A stretch of 39,546 nt of DNA from Synechococcales cyanobacterium bin2.concoct.b11b12b14.033 (GTDB lineage Bacteria; Cyanobacteriota; Vampirovibrionia; Caenarcaniphilales; Caenarcanaceae). The stretch spans positions 465 to 40,010 of the forward strand of contig JAAFJH010000013.1 in the NCBI GenBank assembly GCA_013298875.1, in the 5' to 3' direction. This document shows, piece after piece, positions 26,685-35,736 of the stretch. The notes under the pieces were generated by a model, which was given only the letters and a program-made list of their open reading frames with translations, was not told the DNA's origin and searched no databases. A program made the translations under genes and the position numbers. Every line of letters starts with the position of its first letter. Positions within the stretch are counted from its first letter, which is position 1.

Positions 26685-26977
26685 CCTCTCCCAAAGTTCA
26701 AAAGCCCCTTAACCCCCGAAAGTGGGAATTTTATTTACCTGACCGGAAGAGCCTCAAGGTAAATAAAAGTATTTATCAAAAATCAAAAGCTCTAAATCCA
26801 TTTCAGCGGAAGTTTTCGTATTTTTTTTATTTACTAAGCCCACTTAAAAAACAGCTTAATATTGCTCAAGTTCCCACTTCAGGGGGCGGAAGGGGCTTTT
26901 GAAGTGAAATTCTTTAGAACGATAACTCTTTCTCTGTTGATTATTTCAAACTTTGATTTTTATCGAACTCACGTTAA
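26685..26977. repeat. C-rich dispersed repeat, copy B2, ending in an A-type terminus
   Basis: It matches 23224-23442 along most of its length (CCAAAGTTCAAAAGCCCC... to CTTTTGAAGTGAAATTC). It then continues to TTTTTATCGAACTCACGTTAA (26957-26977), which is the terminal motif of element A2. No gene lies between ribF and 26993. Confidence 0.75.
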
Positions 26978-26992
26978 TTTAATAAAAACTAA

Positions 26993-27826
26993 TTAATTCT
27001 TTTTTATACACCCTGACATAAAATTATCTTGATTGTCTCTATCTTTACTTCGTATATAAATACCAAGACAGGTTACTCCAAAGCCAACTAAGGTAAGAGC
27101 TAATGCGGGAAGAGTGCCAATTCCACTGAAGCCAAGCAAAGGTAAAAGTTTACTTCCTATGCTAATTGCGGTAAGAGTGAGACCAAGGCCAGTCACTCCA
27201 TCAGAGGATAATCTAATATCATTTCTTGTCGTCTCATATTTTTTTTCGCAAAATTCTTGCTTCTTTATTTGCTTAATTTGTTCTTCTACAAGCTCTCTAC
27301 AAGCCTCAATTCAGCCTGACTCTAGAATTGGCTCATTTTGAATTTTATTGAAAAGCTGATTTACTTTTTTTATTTGACCTTTATTATATTGACTCTGAAA
27401 TCCGTCAATTTTAGCTACAGCTTCAGTCGCTCTGTTTGGATTATTTGCTTTTGTTTTTTCAAATGGCTCTTTATAAAATTTAGAAGCAGTTTTTACTTTC
27501 AAATCCTCGATTTCTTCTTTACTCTTATAACCATTTGAATTATTTATAATATGTCTTATATTTTAATGACAAGATATTTTCCATTTTTGATAATTGCTTT
27601 ACCATTATTATTTATATCGCCCAAAATAATAGTTTCTTTGGCTGTTTGCTTTCCAGTTTGGCTGTCTGTCTCAATAAATTTAGTCAAATTCTGATAATTA
27701 CCTGCACCAAGATTAATTTCCCCGGTTTGCACATTTATTGGTAGTGTTTTAGTAATTAAATCTTTCCAACTATGATCACACAAAGAGCGGGCAAACGATT
27801 TACATCTAAGCTAAAGTTTTTTGACA
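26993..27826 (-). pseudogene. Decayed gene for a two-helix membrane protein, with frameshifts and an in-frame TGA
   Basis: Three open pieces fit end to end on the minus strand. ATG at 27826 reads MSKNFSLDVNR and then needs a shift into the frame CDHSWKDLITKTLP. That piece ends ..KYLVIKI at 27558 and needs a second shift into a frame beginning RHIINNSNGYKSKEE. The last piece runs to 27313, where a TGA interrupts (ILESG / IEACRELVEEQ), and continues without other stops to 26993. The C-terminal segment has two hydrophobic helices (about KLLPLLGF to LGIYIRS). The original product is unknown. TGA is a normal stop here (nos, tyrS), so recoding is unlikely. Confidence 0.65.
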
Positions 27827-27852
27827 TAATTTAATAAATTAATCTCTATAAT
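27821..27852 (+). promoter_or_regulatory. Possible promoter for the ABC transporter gene
   Basis: A consensus -35 TTGACA (27821-27826) and a consensus -10 TATAAT (27847-27852) are present, but the 20-bp spacing is longer than the ideal 17. The ABC transporter start lies 115 bp downstream. Confidence 0.4.
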
Positions 27853-27966
27853 AAAATTGTAAATTTTTCAGATTAAGTTTTAATAAAAACACAATTTATT
27901 TTTGATTAAAGCGAATTCAGTTTTACTTCTATACCTGCTAATTTAATAAAAAATAATTTCTAAACA

Positions 27967-29700
27967 ATGTCTATTTCAGTCAAATTCTTTTTCGATCAAG
28001 TAAAGCTTTATGCCAAAGAAATATCTTGGGGTACTTTTCTTTTAATTTTAACTAATGGATTGGGAGTTTATATACCTCTTTTGATCAAGTCAATCATTGA
28101 TAATTTAATCAAAAATAATTTAAAAGTTGACCCAAATATTGTATTTAATTTGACGCTGGTTATTGTTTTAGCTCTTTTAATGGCTGGAATCCGCACCGCT
28201 TCTCGATTGGTATTATTTGGTATTGGCAGGCGGGTTGAATCGGAGCAGAAACAAAGCTTTTATGAACATTTACTAAAACTTGATATTTCTTATTTTAATA
28301 CTCAAAGAATTGGAGATTTAATTTCGCGTGCCACGAATGATATTTTAGCTATTCGCCAGATGATGGGCTTTGGTTTATTAAATATTGTCAATATTGTTTG
28401 GGTTTATCTTTTGACTTTGCCAATTATGTTTAAACTAAATGCTCCACTGACTTTTTTCATTTTACTGGGCTATTTGCCAATATTTTTGTTGGTTAGGCAT
28501 TTGAGCTTACAACTTAAAACTAAACAAACCGAAGCTCAAGAACAATTAGGCTCATTAAGCTCATTCATTGAGGAAGATTTAAATGGTATACAAGTAATAA
28601 AATCTTATAGCCAAGAAAAACGAGAAATTCAAAGATTTGAAAAAGTTAATAATCAATATTTGAATACTTCCACTGAATTAGCCCGTTGGAGAGGAATTAT
28701 TTGGCCAATTATGGAACTTGCCCGGGGTATTAGTTTTTTTATATTGCTTTTTTATGTCAGCAAAGGTCTTTTGTCGCCCGGTACTATTGCGGCCTTTTTA
28801 ATTTATCTCGAAAGACTTTTATTTCCAACAGCCATTATGGGTTGGCTAATTACCATTTTTCAGCGAGGGGGGGTCAGTGTTCAGCGAATTCAAGAAGTTT
28901 TTGACGAAAAGCCACATATTGTTGATACTTCTGCAAATGCAGACTCTATTTCAGTCAAAGAAGCCAATATTAAAATTAATAATTTAGACTTTCAGTTTCC
29001 AGCAACCGAACAGAAAGCTTTAGACAATTTAAGCTTAGAAATTAAAGGCGGTCAATTTGTAGGCATTGTCGGTTTAATTGGCTCGGGGAAAAGTACTTTG
29101 GCAGATGCTTTAATGCGCTTAATTAATATAAAACCTAATTCAATTTTTATTGATGGGCAAGATACACACAATTATTCATTAAGCTCACTCAGAGACTCAG
29201 TTGCTTTAGTACCACAAGAAACCTTTTTATTCAATAAAAGTATCAAAGATAATATTTTATTAGGTTCTGGAGCTTCAGAAGAGGAAGTGATCAAAGCTGC
29301 CCAAATCGCCCAAATACACCCCGAAATTATACAAATGCCAAAAGCTTATGACACATTAGTTGGCGAAAAAGGAGTTTCTTTGTCTGGTGGGCAAGCTCAA
29401 CGTATTGCTTTAGCCAGAGCCATTATAAAAAAACCTCGTATTTTAATTTTGGATGATGCTCTGTCTAGCATTGATAATGAAATTGGTTTGAAAATTTTAA
29501 ATGAATTACAAGAACATTTGAAAGAGCAAAAGCACACTCTAATTTTAATTACACATCGTATTTCTTCCTTGAGACAAGCTGAACAAATTTATATTATAGA
29601 CAAAGGAGCTTGTATTGAGTCTGGAAGTAGTGATTATTTATTAGAAAATAGCAAAATTTATCAAAAGCTTTGGAAAAAACAATTAACTGTAAATGCTTAA
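27967..29700 (+). CDS. ABC exporter half-transporter (MdlA/MsbA type)
   Basis: A fused membrane and ATPase protein of 577 aa with a six-helix exporter domain (about 1-310). The ATPase has Walker A GLIGSGKST (369-377), the Q-loop ALVPQETFLFN, the signature LSGGQAQRIALARA and Walker B ILILDDALSSID. The residue after the Walker B Asp (D496) is D497, where hydrolysis-competent sites have Glu. This pattern is common in one half of heterodimeric exporters such as MdlA and BmrC. No partner gene is adjacent. The substrate is unknown. Confidence 0.93.
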   Translation: MSISVKFFFDQVKLYAKEISWGTFLLILTNGLGVYIPLLIKSIIDNLIKNNLKVDPNIVFNLTLVIVLALLMAGIRTASRLVLFGIGRRVESEQKQSFYEHLLKLDISYFNTQRIGDLISRATNDILAIRQMMGFGLLNIVNIVWVYLLTLPIMFKLNAPLTFFILLGYLPIFLLVRHLSLQLKTKQTEAQEQLGSLSSFIEEDLNGIQVIKSYSQEKREIQRFEKVNNQYLNTSTELARWRGIIWPIMELARGISFFILLFYVSKGLLSPGTIAAFLIYLERLLFPTAIMGWLITIFQRGGVSVQRIQEVFDEKPHIVDTSANADSISVKEANIKINNLDFQFPATEQKALDNLSLEIKGGQFVGIVGLIGSGKSTLADALMRLINIKPNSIFIDGQDTHNYSLSSLRDSVALVPQETFLFNKSIKDNILLGSGASEEEVIKAAQIAQIHPEIIQMPKAYDTLVGEKGVSLSGGQAQRIALARAIIKKPRILILDDALSSIDNEIGLKILNELQEHLKEQKHTLILITHRISSLRQAEQIYIIDKGACIESGSSDYLLENSKIYQKLWKKQLTVNA

Positions 29701-29731
29701 GCAAACCGCATCAGATTATAGTCTTGCAAGC

Positions 29732-30937
29732 TTATTCCCAAGGTTGTGAATTTTGTCCAAAAATCTTTTCTCGCCATTTTGTTTTTTTGTCAATTAATCT
29801 ATATTTATCAGGATTACCAATTGAATTTTTATAAATGGCCTGCTGGCCTTGTCTTTCCTTAAAGATTAAAAAATGCTCAAGCCCAGGAAAGTCGACCTCA
29901 AAAGCAATTTGGCCTTTTAAAGTTTGTCCGGGTGCAATTTTATTTAAACCAATTCTTTCATAAGGCTTAGTTAAAGAAAGGGTTGAAAAACCTCCTTGAT
30001 AAATCATCCGGTTATATGGGCCAAACAAAACTAAATCATTAGTAAATAAATTTAAATTAGTCTGATTAGAAATATTAAGATTCAAAATTAAAATATCTTT
30101 TCCCAAATCGTCTTTAATTAATTGAGCTTTTTCCAATTCTAAACTTAAGCCATTAATACCAAAATTCGGATTTACTCTTTCTTCGGGATGCTCAGCTACT
30201 GGCAATAATAAAGACTGCTGCAGATTAATTTGAATTTCATCACCGGGCATTAAATAACCAGGTTTTCCTTTTTTGACAATTGAAGCCACTACCCCCACTA
30301 AAAGACCAATTGCAGCTCCTCCCGTCAAAATATATTCTGGCCTCAAAGCGGTTAAAACAAGACCAGCTGTTTGAGTTGCTATTAAAGCCCCAGCCGCAGC
30401 ACCGCCCACCGAATAAGCTCCTATCCGAGCTGCTCCTCTTAAAATTTCTTGTCTTTTACTAATGTGAGCCTGATTATTATGGGTGGCTTCGCTAAATTGT
30501 AAATATTTTCCTTTGGGCGTTTGTAATCCATCAAAAGAGACTTCTAATTGTCCGTTTTTCCCAAAATATTTAGGAGGAATTATCTTAGAAACCTTACCTA
30601 AAAACTGAGTGCCTTTCGGTAAAATCAAATCTTTTTCAATATAAATATCTTTATTCAATTCTGCTTTAATAGGTGAACCAATAGCTGGAATATTAAATTT
30701 TTCTTCTAAGTCCCAATTTTCCAAATAACTTCCCTGAGCCATGGGCAGAGATATTACTTTTAATTCAATTGGTGTTCCAGTGGGAATTGTCCTGGAAACT
30801 CCTCCTTTTAAAATTAAGGTTTCGGGTGGAGCAGTGTCGTCTGCAAAGGATGGAACTAAACAATTACCCAATAATAATGAGCAAATCAGTAAAATTAACT
30901 GGCATTTGTGTAAAAAAGGGTTAACAGTGATTTTCAT
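29732..30937 (-). CDS. Secreted/periplasmic protein with a glycine-zipper segment
   Basis: I prefer the ATG at 30937 over the GTG at 30952, since it begins a clean signal peptide (MKITVNPFLHKCQLILLICS, cleavage likely after SFA). The middle has ILPKGTQFLGKVSKI, a pattern seen in envelope proteins that mask a soluble domain (TrbI/VirB10-like, weak). A Gly/Ala-rich hydrophobic region (about residues 175-225) could be a glycine-zipper membrane insertion. The C-terminal third looks like an Ig/DUF4352-type domain (KIAPGQTLKGQIAFEV). The function is unknown. It converges with the ABC gene 31 bp away. Confidence 0.7.
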   Translation of the reverse strand: MKITVNPFLHKCQLILLICSLLLGNCLVPSFADDTAPPETLILKGGVSRTIPTGTPIELKVISLPMAQGSYLENWDLEEKFNIPAIGSPIKAELNKDIYIEKDLILPKGTQFLGKVSKIIPPKYFGKNGQLEVSFDGLQTPKGKYLQFSEATHNNQAHISKRQEILRGAARIGAYSVGGAAAGALIATQTAGLVLTALRPEYILTGGAAIGLLVGVVASIVKKGKPGYLMPGDEIQINLQQSLLLPVAEHPEERVNPNFGINGLSLELEKAQLIKDDLGKDILILNLNISNQTNLNLFTNDLVLFGPYNRMIYQGGFSTLSLTKPYERIGLNKIAPGQTLKGQIAFEVDFPGLEHFLIFKERQGQQAIYKNSIGNPDKYRLIDKKTKWREKIFGQNSQPWE

Positions 30938-31166
30938 AAATATTTTATACACCGCTTTTATAAGTTTTTAGCGTTTATTTAAAACCGAAAGTACAAAACT
31001 TGAAAATAAAAATCAAAGATTAAAAAAATTTCAGATTCTATTATATTTTTGAGAATAAACAACTTAACTATTACAGGAAGGCAAGTGCAAAGATTGAAAG
31101 CCTTTCTGATCAGATTGAAATATTTGAATTACCCAAAATATTAAACACATCAAAACCCTCCTTTAT

Positions 31167-31202
31167 AGAAGAGAAAGCCTAACCCCCAGGATTTTCTCTT
31201 CT
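31167..31202 (+). terminator. Perfect 10-bp hairpin followed by a T-run
   Basis: AGAAGAGAAA (31167-31176) pairs with TTTCTCTTCT (31193-31202) around a C-rich 16-nt loop, followed directly by seven T. This is the form of a plus-strand intrinsic terminator, yet no plus-strand gene ends nearby. On the minus strand it lies just past the rhomboid gene but has no T-run there. Confidence 0.5.
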
Positions 31203-31219
31203 TTTTTTATTTTGAATAT

Positions 31220-31996
31220 TTAATTTGCAGCACTCCAATCTATGAAAAAGAAACCTTTTATAATTGAAGCCATAATACTCAAACAAACAGCTAATATGCA
31301 AAATATTGCCCAGCAAAATAATTTATTATTGTCTTGAAATTTGTAATTTAAACATTTAAATTGAGTAATAAAATAGCCTCCCAGAAAGCCTCCTAAATGC
31401 CCACAATTATCAATATTAGGGGTTAGTAAACCAAAAACAAATCCAAATAATGAATACTGCCAAGCCATTTGCTTTATGCTATTGTCTCCCGACTCCTGAC
31501 CATAGGAAACTAAAGCTCCGAGTAAACCAAAAATTGAAGCAGAAGCTCCCGCTCCGATAGTTGCTCCGTTGAAAATTGAAGGCAAAGAAATATAAGTAGA
31601 AATGATCGAGACAATTGAAGTTAGTAAAAATCCACAAATTCCAGTAAATGTATAAATAATAATTAATTTATTAAAACCGTAAAATTTAAATATAGGAAAA
31701 GCTAAATTGTTTACGCCAATCATATTAAATATTAAGTGAAATATACCGCAGTGTAAGTACTGAGCGGAAATTAGTGTCCACCAAGATGCCAGTGAAATTA
31801 AAGGATAAGAACCCGAACTTCCCATTATAATCAGACTCTTAGTACTGGGTTCAAAAAAATCGGAAAATCCATTATTAGTTAGAGAGAAATTATAAGGATC
31901 AGTCAATAATGTAATTACAAATAGAATAGAACAGCTGTAAATAATCATTTGCGTGAAAAAACTAGCATCTAAAGACTTTACATAAAGATTTGCCAT
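31220..31996 (-). CDS. Rhomboid-family intramembrane serine protease
   Basis: A 258-aa membrane protein with six or more hydrophobic segments. The oxyanion motif HLIFNM (N91), the serine loop GAGASASIFG (S152) and the histidine of GHLGGFLGG (H200) form the rhomboid site. The normal GASG loop is GASA here, but Ser and His are kept, so activity is plausible. Rhomboids cleave membrane-spanning substrates. It is divergent from korB across 190 bp. Confidence 0.85.
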   Translation of the reverse strand: MANLYVKSLDASFFTQMIIYSCSILFVITLLTDPYNFSLTNNGFSDFFEPSTKSLIIMGSSGSYPLISLASWWTLISAQYLHCGIFHLIFNMIGVNNLAFPIFKFYGFNKLIIIYTFTGICGFLLTSIVSIISTYISLPSIFNGATIGAGASASIFGLLGALVSYGQESGDNSIKQMAWQYSLFGFVFGLLTPNIDNCGHLGGFLGGYFITQFKCLNYKFQDNNKLFCWAIFCILAVCLSIMASIIKGFFFIDWSAAN

Positions 31997-32142
31997 AGCC
32001 AGAAATTAGTAATTTTTATAATTTAAATTATTTATTCCAAATGACCCTTAACTACTTGTTTAGTCTAGGGGTTTCATATATATTTAACTTTTAAATTCCT
32101 TACTCTTCTTTTATTTTTAATATTTGATTTGCAAAACTCTAT

Positions 32143-32148
32143 TATAAT
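32143..32148 (+). promoter_or_regulatory. Possible -10 box of korB
   Basis: A perfect TATAAT 38 bp before the korB ATG, within the 190-bp region shared with the divergent rhomboid gene. No good -35 box lies at the right distance. Confidence 0.35.
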
Positions 32149-32186
32149 TTAGGCAAAGTCCTAATAATTTTTATATTTTTAATAAG

Positions 32187-33197
32187 ATGAGCCAAGCCAC
32201 TTTAACCAAAAAAGACTTTGCAAGCAGCCAAGATGTTCGTTGGTGCCCTGGTTGTGGAGACTATTCAATTTTATCTTCCATTCAAACGGTTATGCCAGAA
32301 ATTGGAGTTCCTAAAGAAAAAATTGTTTTTATTTCTGGAATTGGCTGTAGTTCCCGTTTCCCTCATTATATGAGTACTTATGGCTTTCATACTATACATG
32401 GACGTGCTCCTGCTTTAGCAACTGGTTTAAAACTTACTAATCCGGAATTATCCGTTTGGGTAGTTACGGGCGATGGAGATGGCTTATCGATTGGCGGAAA
32501 TCATTTAATTCACTGTATTAGACGCAATGTAAATTTAAAAATTCTTTTATTTAATAATAAAATTTATGGCTTAACCAAAGGTCAATATTCCCCAACTTCC
32601 GAAATCGGCACTAAAGCTAAATCTACGCCATATGGTTCACTAGATCGGTCTTTCAACCCTATTTCAGTGGCACTTGGAGCCAGAGCAACTTTTGTAGCCC
32701 GCACTATAGACAATGATCCCAAGCATATGCAAGAAACCTTTAAAAGAGCTTCTGAACATAAAGGAACCGCTTTTGTGGAGATTTTACAAAATTGTGTGAT
32801 CTTTAATGATAAAATCCATGCTCCAGTTACCGCTTTGGAAAACCGAGATGATAATCAATTACGTTTGATTCACGGCAAACCTTTACTATTTGGCAAAGAA
32901 AATGCAAAAGGAATTCATTTTAATCCTCACACTTTAAGCTTAGAAGTGGTAGAAATTGGTGTAAATGGCATAACTGAAAAAGATATTTTAATTCATAATG
33001 AGCAAAACCCAAATCCATCTTTACATTTTTTAATCAGCGAATTAAATTTACCGGCAGCTTTAGGCGTAATTAGATCAGTGGAAGAACCAACTTATGAAGC
33101 TGATGTACATGCACAAATTAAATCAGTACAAGTTAAAAAAGGTAAAGGCGACTTGAATAAGCTTTTGGTCGGCAATGATACTTGGACTATTAGTTAA
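32187..33197 (+). CDS. korB: 2-oxoacid:ferredoxin oxidoreductase, beta subunit
   Basis: The beta subunit binds thiamine pyrophosphate and a [4Fe-4S] cluster and passes electrons from 2-oxoacid decarboxylation to ferredoxin. The TPP motif is GDGDGLSIGGNH (95-106) with NNKIYGLTKGQ (123-133). The cluster cysteines C20, C23, C54 and C203 are all present. KorB (2-oxoglutarate) and PorB (pyruvate) are hard to separate; the length and the KGQYSPTSEIGTKAKSTPYG block favour KorB-type proteins. The alpha subunit, usually directly upstream, is absent. Confidence 0.92.
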   Translation: MSQATLTKKDFASSQDVRWCPGCGDYSILSSIQTVMPEIGVPKEKIVFISGIGCSSRFPHYMSTYGFHTIHGRAPALATGLKLTNPELSVWVVTGDGDGLSIGGNHLIHCIRRNVNLKILLFNNKIYGLTKGQYSPTSEIGTKAKSTPYGSLDRSFNPISVALGARATFVARTIDNDPKHMQETFKRASEHKGTAFVEILQNCVIFNDKIHAPVTALENRDDNQLRLIHGKPLLFGKENAKGIHFNPHTLSLEVVEIGVNGITEKDILIHNEQNPNPSLHFLISELNLPAALGVIRSVEEPTYEADVHAQIKSVQVKKGKGDLNKLLVGNDTWTIS

Positions 33198-33272
33198 TTT
33201 GTTTTTTAAGTCTTTGTTTAGTAGTACTTGCATTCTTTAATATTCCCAGACGCTTCCGAATAATTTAAAGCT

Positions 33273-33302
33273 TTTACTAATTGTGCAGTTGGCTATTATA
33301 AT
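33273..33302 (+). promoter_or_regulatory. Possible promoter for the 235-aa membrane-anchored protein
   Basis: TTTACT (33273-33278) and TATAAT (33297-33302) are spaced 18 bp, about 30 bp before the TTG start. The -35 box is weak. Confidence 0.35.
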
Positions 33303-33333
33303 TACTTTTAATTCATGATCTCAGGTTACTTAA

Positions 33334-34041
33334 TTGTCGGGGATTAAGCAAAATTCTTGGATTCCCATTTTAGGCCTAATATTAATTGGTGCTTATATTT
33401 TATTGTCACAAATACGGCTAGGCGTCCAGCCCAAGCAAGCTGAAGTGAAAACTAATAATTTACAAGTATCAAATTCAGGCAAAAAAAATAATATTAAAAA
33501 TTCAGAGCTGCCAACTTTATTAGAGCCAGGCTTGTTTCAAATTCAAATGCCTGAACAATTTACTTATCCACCTTATAAAGTATTGCAAGAAATCCCTGAC
33601 CCAGAGTCTGGTCAATCTTTAAGTATGCCCTATTATCGTTATCAATCGGCGGATAATATAAGTACTTATGAAATTGGCTATATTCGCTTGCCCGACGATA
33701 GGTTTCAGTCTAAATCGCATGAACAAATCTTAAATGATTTAACTCAAGGAGAATTATCCCGAGTTCAAGGACTTTTACGCAAAGAAATTACCACTAATCA
33801 AAATGCCCAAATGTCTAGCCGAGAAATTCATATTGAATCAGTAACTAATGGCCTATACGCAAGAGAAATGTTAATTATTAATCGCCCTTATATTTATATA
33901 ATTTGTTTTACTTCTAAAAATAAAAATAATTTATTCAGTCCCACCACTGAGAAGTATTTTTCATCATTTAGTTTATTTAAGCAAAATAATATAATGCCCA
34001 AAGCAATTATCATAAATTCCGAAACTCCCAATAATAATTAA
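33334..34041 (+). CDS. Membrane-anchored protein with extracytoplasmic domain, 235 aa
   Basis: It starts with TTG. One hydrophobic anchor (about 9-27) is followed by a Lys/Asn-rich linker and then a soluble domain (about 60-215) of alternating strands and helices. The ending TEKYFSSFSLF resembles proteins with a PsbP/DUF1795-like fold, which is a loose similarity only. gatA starts 63 bp downstream on the same strand. I do not recognise a function. Confidence 0.65.
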   Translation: MSGIKQNSWIPILGLILIGAYILLSQIRLGVQPKQAEVKTNNLQVSNSGKKNNIKNSELPTLLEPGLFQIQMPEQFTYPPYKVLQEIPDPESGQSLSMPYYRYQSADNISTYEIGYIRLPDDRFQSKSHEQILNDLTQGELSRVQGLLRKEITTNQNAQMSSREIHIESVTNGLYAREMLIINRPYIYIICFTSKNKNNLFSPTTEKYFSSFSLFKQNNIMPKAIIINSETPNNN

Positions 34042-34104
34042 ACATTGTCATAAAGCTGTCTTGATGATATATTTGGCATAAGTTGAAAGTTTTTAATTTT
34101 ATTT

Positions 34105-35601
34105 ATGGTTAATTCTGAATTGCATTTAAAAAAAGCACGTGAAATAGCTGACTTGGTAAATAATGGCCAAATAAAAGCCGTTGAAGTAGCTAAGTATTTC
34201 CTCGAAAGAGCGAAAAAACTGGATGAAAAGATTAATGCTTTCAATTCCTTCACCTCAGAATTATGTTTAAAACAAGCGGCAGAAGTAGACCAAAAAATTC
34301 TAAATGGCGAGAAACTCCCTTTAGCTGGCGTGCCAATTGCAATTAAAGATAATATTTGTGTCCAAAATACTAAAACTACTTGCTCTTCCAAAATGCTGGA
34401 AAACTTTGTCGCTCCCTATGAATCAACAGTTACTAATAGATTATGGGCAGCAGGAGCTTTATGTATCGGCAAAACCAATTTAGATGAATTTGCCATGGGA
34501 AGCTCAACCGAACATTCAGCTTTTGGACCAACGCGTAATCCATGGGATTTAAATCGGGTGCCAGGTGGTTCTTCAGGTGGTTCAGCAGCGGCAGTTGCTT
34601 CCCGGATGGTTCCTTTGTCCTTAGGCTCCGATACGGGCGGCTCCATTCGTCAACCAGCCGGTTTGTGCGGCGTTGTAGGTTTAAAACCAAGTTATGGATT
34701 TGTCTCTCGATTTGGTTTAATTGCTTTTGCCTCATCTCTCGACCAAATTGGCCCTTTTGCAGCGGATATTGAAGATGCTCAATTACTTTTATCGGTTATT
34801 GCTGGCTCTGACGAGAGAGACAGTACTTCTTTAAAAAATATTCCGAGTTTTCAAGCCCAACTTGAGCGTAAATTAAATTTAAAAGATTTGAAGGTTGGTT
34901 TAATCAAAGAATTAATGCTAAATGATCGAAATGCTCCCGCAGATTTAGTTCTTAAATTTAATGAATCAGTTCAATCCTTAAAAGAGGCTGGAGCCGAAAT
35001 TAAAGAAATATCTTTGCCAATTAGTACTGCTCACGCTTTGGACGTTTATTATATTATTGCTCCCGCTGAGGCAAGTTCTAATTTAGCTCGTTATGATGGT
35101 GTACGTTATGGTTACCGTTATGAAACAGCCACTGGCTTAAATTCGATGTATGGCCAAACTCGGGCTAAAGGCTTTGGTAAAGAGGTGATTCGTCGTATTA
35201 TGATTGGGACTTATGCTTTGTCTGCAGGTTATTATGATGCCTATTATAAAAAAGCCTTACAAGTTAGACGCTTAATTTCTGAGGAGTTTGAAAAAGTTTT
35301 TGCAGACTTTGATATTTTAATCAGCCCAACTTCCCCGATGACGGCTTTTCCTTTTGGTGATAAATTAAATGATCCTTTAGCAATGTATTTATGTGATATT
35401 GCTACTATTCCGGCTAATTTAGCGGGTTTACCAGCCATTTCAATTAATTGTGGTTTTGATCAACAGAATTTACCGATTGGTTTCCAGCTAATGGCGGCTC
35501 ACGGCCAAGATCAAAAACTAATGGATGCCTCTTTTGCCTTTGAAAGTATTTTTAAAACTCAAACTAATACCGAAAGTCAAATTCCAGCTATTGCTCTTTA
35601 A
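34105..35601 (+). CDS. gatA: Glutamyl-tRNA(Gln) amidotransferase subunit A
   Basis: GatA is the glutaminase of the GatCAB complex, which converts mischarged Glu-tRNA(Gln) (and Asp-tRNA(Asn)) to the amide form. The Ser-cisSer-Lys triad is intact: K81 in IAIKDN, S156 in GGSSGGS, and S180 in GSDTGGS. The 498-aa length is normal. gatB and gatC are not in this window, so the complex is encoded at separate loci. Confidence 0.96.
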   Translation: MVNSELHLKKAREIADLVNNGQIKAVEVAKYFLERAKKLDEKINAFNSFTSELCLKQAAEVDQKILNGEKLPLAGVPIAIKDNICVQNTKTTCSSKMLENFVAPYESTVTNRLWAAGALCIGKTNLDEFAMGSSTEHSAFGPTRNPWDLNRVPGGSSGGSAAAVASRMVPLSLGSDTGGSIRQPAGLCGVVGLKPSYGFVSRFGLIAFASSLDQIGPFAADIEDAQLLLSVIAGSDERDSTSLKNIPSFQAQLERKLNLKDLKVGLIKELMLNDRNAPADLVLKFNESVQSLKEAGAEIKEISLPISTAHALDVYYIIAPAEASSNLARYDGVRYGYRYETATGLNSMYGQTRAKGFGKEVIRRIMIGTYALSAGYYDAYYKKALQVRRLISEEFEKVFADFDILISPTSPMTAFPFGDKLNDPLAMYLCDIATIPANLAGLPAISINCGFDQQNLPIGFQLMAAHGQDQKLMDASFAFESIFKTQTNTESQIPAIAL

Positions 35602-35736
35602 TAAAATAATTCAACTATTTTAAATATTATTTTTTCTTCAATATGGAATTAATTCAGAAATTGAGTAATTACTAATTTACTTAAAAGGAGCTGGCATTGT
35701 ATTATGGGCTTAGAGTCTAATTAAATTTAACGAAAG

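Noticed and set aside
26993-27826. UGA recoded as an amino acid
   Set aside because: nos and tyrS end at TGA at family-typical positions, and the other interrupted gene is broken by TAA, so ordinary decay explains it.
29732-30937. VirB10/TrbI component of a type IV secretion system
   Set aside because: Only one short motif is similar and no other secretion genes are present.
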